Assembly: GCA_947631765.1 (NCBI GenBank)
Contig: CANRMP010000005.1
Location: 62,001 to 126,000 of the forward strand
From: an uncultured Clostridia bacterium
GTDB lineage: Bacteria; Bacillota; Clostridia; Oscillospirales; CAG-272
Length of the DNA: 64,000 nucleotides
Direction: 5' to 3'
Shown here piece by piece: positions 62,072 to 64,000 of this stretch (position 1 is the first letter of the stretch; every line of letters begins with the position of its first letter). The notes beneath the pieces are model-generated. The model ran no database searches and had not been told where the DNA came from. It saw nothing but the letters and a program-made list of their open reading frames with translations. The position numbers and the translations under genes were made by a program.

Positions 62072-62100
62072 ATTATATCACCTCACACCGTTTTTGTCAA
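62072..62100 (-). promoter_or_regulatory. Promoter of opp operon
   Basis: Minus-strand TTGACA (62095-62100), 17-nt spacer, TATAAT (62072-62077). Confidence 0.88.
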
Positions 62101-62109
62101 TATAATTTC

Positions 62110-62277
62110 CGCATTTTTTGCTTGGATGTCGCATTTTTTTGTTTTCAAACCTCTTTTCCGACTCTCCACGGGGTGAAAAACGCCGCCTTTTTCGACGACA
62201 AGGTCAATTTCTCTCATCTTGCCGTCCCGACAATAATTCGGATCGACCTTGCTTTTGCCGTACGCATAATGGCGCAC
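62110..62277 (-). pseudogene. Remnant of a DUF4143-type ATPase C-terminus
   Basis: The minus-strand frame reads NYCRDGKMREIDLVVEKGGVFHPVE. This closely follows the C-terminal nuclease-like motif of AAA+ DUF4143 proteins (YYRDxxxKEIDLVIExxGxLYPIEIKK). The similarity covers about 30 residues and then gives way to unrelated codons. No ATPase domain or ribosome binding site is present, and the opp promoter cuts into its end. I infer a decayed fragment left by loss or recombination. Confidence 0.45.
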
Positions 62278-62407
62278 AGTCCATTTTAAATATCAAAAGG
62301 TGCAAATACAAAGTACACTTTATTTTAGCACCGATTTTTACCAAGCGGCAAAGCGACAAAGCTTTTTCGAACAGTGTAGTATAGTATAATTGAAAATTAA
62401 AAAGTGA

Positions 62408-62458
62408 TTGAGCTCTTACGTAATCGGTAACAAACCGTACCTTATGTAAAGAGCTCAA
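62408..62458 (-). terminator. Terminator of feo operon
   Basis: TTGAGCTC (62408-62415) pairs with GAGCTCAA (62451-62458) and the stem extends inward through TTAC/GTAA and CGGT/ACCG pairings. Minus-strand CACTTTTTAATTTTC follows. Confidence 0.65.
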
Positions 62459-62497
62459 CCGCTGTTTTAGGAGTATATCGCAAAAAGCTGTATTATT

Positions 62498-62671
62498 TCA
62501 CTTATTCTTGTGACACTGTTTTTGCATGGCGCAGCCGCTGCATCCGCACGAGCAGGAAGAGCGTCCTTTGCGCCTGTTTGATATCAGTCTGACTGTTATA
62601 AGTATAACTACTGCAAGAATAAGTGCGGCAACGGCAACAGTTCCGATATTAGCCGCAAGCCATGAAAACAT
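62498..62671 (-). CDS. FeoB-associated Cys-rich membrane protein
   Basis: This 57-residue ORF is missing from the track. Starting at ATG 62671 after GGAGGAAA, it encodes one membrane helix (IGTVAVAALILAVVILITV), a basic stretch and a cysteine cluster (SCSCGCSGCAMQKQC). It matches the small protein family encoded next to feoB in Clostridia, thought to help the ferrous-iron transporter. It starts about 105 nt after the feoB stop on the same strand, so the two probably form one operon. Confidence 0.9.
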   Translation of the reverse strand: MFSWLAANIGTVAVAALILAVVILITVRLISNRRKGRSSCSCGCSGCAMQKQCHKNK

Positions 62672-62776
62672 TCTTATTTTCCTCCTTCTTCAAAGAAGCT
62701 TGCCTGCGTGTATGCGCAGCAAGCCTCGCATCATTGCGACCAACGGCAGCAATATCTTTGCGCGCTTGCGCGCATA

Positions 62777-64000
62777 TCATATCGCCAAAGGTGATGCTTC
62801 ATTTTTTATTTTTCTTTCTTTGCTCGGGCGAAAGAGCAGATACAGTGCGAAAACAACCACAAGCGCCGCCGCGATGATACCGATAATACTTACGTTTCCG
62901 GTAAACAGTCTTCCGAACTGGTTGATAACAAGCGCTACAAGATATGCGAACACGCATTGATAGCCTATTGCAAACCAAGTCCATTTTGCGCTGTTCATTT
63001 CGCGCTTTATCGCACCTATTGCCGCAAAGCAGGGTGCACAAAGCAGATTGAAGGCAAGGAAAGAGAGTCCGCTTACCGTTGTGAACGCCAAGGCGAGATT
63101 AGAGTAAACCGAACCGCCTTCGCCGTAAAGAATACTCATCGTTCCGACAATATTTTCCTTGGCTGCAAGCCCCGTGATAGAGGCGACGACAGACTGCCAG
63201 TTGCCCCATCCGAGAGGAATGAAGAGCCATGAAATCGCGTTTCCTATCATTGCCAAGATGCTTTTATTTATCTCGTCATCCGCGAGCATTCTGAAGCCGT
63301 CCTCGGTAAATCCGAAATAGGTCGTGAACCATACGAAAATCGTGGAAAGCAGAATTATTGTACCCGCCTTCTTTATAAAGCTCCAGCCGCGCTCCCACAT
63401 CGACCTTAAAACGTTTTTGACTGTCGGCATGTGATACGCCGGAAGCTCCATGACAAAGGGCGCGGGCTCTCCCGAGAACATTTTGGTTTTCTTGAGAATG
63501 ATGCCCGAGCAAATAATTGCCGCCATGCCCATAAAGTACGCGCCTGTAGCTATCCACGGAGAGTTTTTGAAAATTGCTCCGGCAATCATACCGATAAAGG
63601 GTATTTTTGCACTGCATGGGATAAATGTGGTTGTCATGACAGTCATGCGGCGGTCGCGCTCGTTTTCGATGGTACGCGACGCCATAATGCCGGGAACTCC
63701 GCAGCCCGTTCCGATAAGCACGGGTATAAACGATTTGCCCGAAAGACCGAACTTTCTGAAAATTCTGTCCATGACAAAGGCGATACGCGCCATATAGCCG
63801 CACGCCTCAAGAAAGGCAAGGAGAATAAACAGCACAAGCATTTGAGGCACAAAGCCGAGAACCGCGCCGACTCCGGCAATTATACCGTCAAGAATCAGCC
63901 CGCAGAGCCACTTTTCGCAATTAATGGCGTCAAGCCCCTTTTCAACAAGAACCGGAATACCGGGCACCCACACTCCGTAGCTTGCTGGGTCGGGCGCGCT
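62777..64000 (-). CDS. feoB: Ferrous iron transport protein B, C-terminal part
   Basis: The frame is open to the right edge, so the start, including the GTPase domain, is outside the window; the track's GTG at 63973 is internal. The visible 407 residues are the membrane core: two Gate motifs with GFVPQMLVLFILLAFLEACGYMARIAFVMDR, SFIPVLIGTGCGVPGIMASRTIENERDRR, IPCSAKIPFIGM and the C-terminal LLCAPCFAAIGAIKREM with conserved cysteines. FeoB imports Fe2+ under anaerobic conditions. Confidence 0.95.
   Translation of the reverse strand, partial: SAPDPASYGVWVPGIPVLVEKGLDAINCEKWLCGLILDGIIAGVGAVLGFVPQMLVLFILLAFLEACGYMARIAFVMDRIFRKFGLSGKSFIPVLIGTGCGVPGIMASRTIENERDRRMTVMTTTFIPCSAKIPFIGMIAGAIFKNSPWIATGAYFMGMAAIICSGIILKKTKMFSGEPAPFVMELPAYHMPTVKNVLRSMWERGWSFIKKAGTIILLSTIFVWFTTYFGFTEDGFRMLADDEINKSILAMIGNAISWLFIPLGWGNWQSVVASITGLAAKENIVGTMSILYGEGGSVYSNLALAFTTVSGLSFLAFNLLCAPCFAAIGAIKREMNSAKWTWFAIGYQCVFAYLVALVINQFGRLFTGNVSIIGIIAAALVVVFALYLLFRPSKERKIKNEASPLAI

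Noticed and set aside
61852-62289. 145-residue plus-strand ORF in the opp-feo gap
   Set aside because: It crosses the opp promoter and leader in antisense, has no binding site and shows no family pattern.

Overview
The window is typical of a Gram-positive, anaerobic, spore-lineage member of the Clostridia (Bacillota). It encodes the sporulation proteins SpoIVA and a YlmC/YmxH-type PRC-barrel protein, type III glutamine synthetase, a bifurcating-type [FeFe] hydrogenase, many short lipoprotein signal peptides with lipobox cysteines, AGGAGG-type ribosome binding sites and sixteen well-formed TTGACA-N16/17-TATAAT promoters. Genus cannot be read from the sequence. Almost everything looks chromosomal. 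I see no phage, insertion sequence, CRISPR array or rRNA. There is one tRNA (Thr, CGT) and one small decayed gene remnant.

Region 1-13 kb holds cell-envelope and accessory genes: a secreted cohesin-like protein cut by the left edge, a WYL regulator, a lipoprotein with a basic-secretory-protein peptidase domain and an F5/8C domain, tRNA-Thr, rsmA, a permuted papain-like hydrolase behind a leader terminator, a degenerate VanZ-like gene, plsC, an SGNH lipoprotein, an AraC regulator, a CotH lipoprotein and an orphan MazF toxin. Region 13-29 kb is mostly housekeeping: htpG, a PDT-like orphan, a TSCPD protein, phosphohexomutase, flavoredoxin, a Thr-rich membrane protein next to a SARP/BTAD regulator, glnN, prfC, an SOS-controlled dinB operon and pepC.

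Region 29-38 kb is one large minus-strand hydrogenase locus. From a strong promoter at 37.76 kb it runs hydC (NuoE-like), DRTGG, RsbW-like ATPase, a sensory (group D-like) [FeFe] hydrogenase, DRTGG, PHP phosphoesterase, a second histidine-kinase-type ATPase, a [2Fe-2S] protein, hydB and hydA. The outer genes form the NADH/ferredoxin-coupled enzyme. The inner genes look like an H2/redox-sensing regulatory module.

Region 38-53 kb carries an HPr-like protein lacking the phospho-histidine, a GH130 phosphorylase, the rpsB-tsf operon with a structured leader, the sporulation genes, several lipoproteins, a CorA transporter preceded by a short upstream ORF (MDPAP...), a phosphodiester glycosidase with cysteine-pair repeats, and an isolated GspE/GspF pair. 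Region 53.8-61.8 kb is an opp peptide-importer operon whose parts are all enlarged: OppD has about 225 inserted residues inside its ATPase core, OppF has a two-helix membrane tail, and OppB has about 200 extra outside residues. It has a long structured leader. The right edge holds a FeoB fragment and its small Cys-rich partner, which the ORF track missed.

The best candidates for follow-up are the elaborated Opp importer, the corA leader peptide, the sensory-hydrogenase module, the Crh-like HPr and the rpsB leader.
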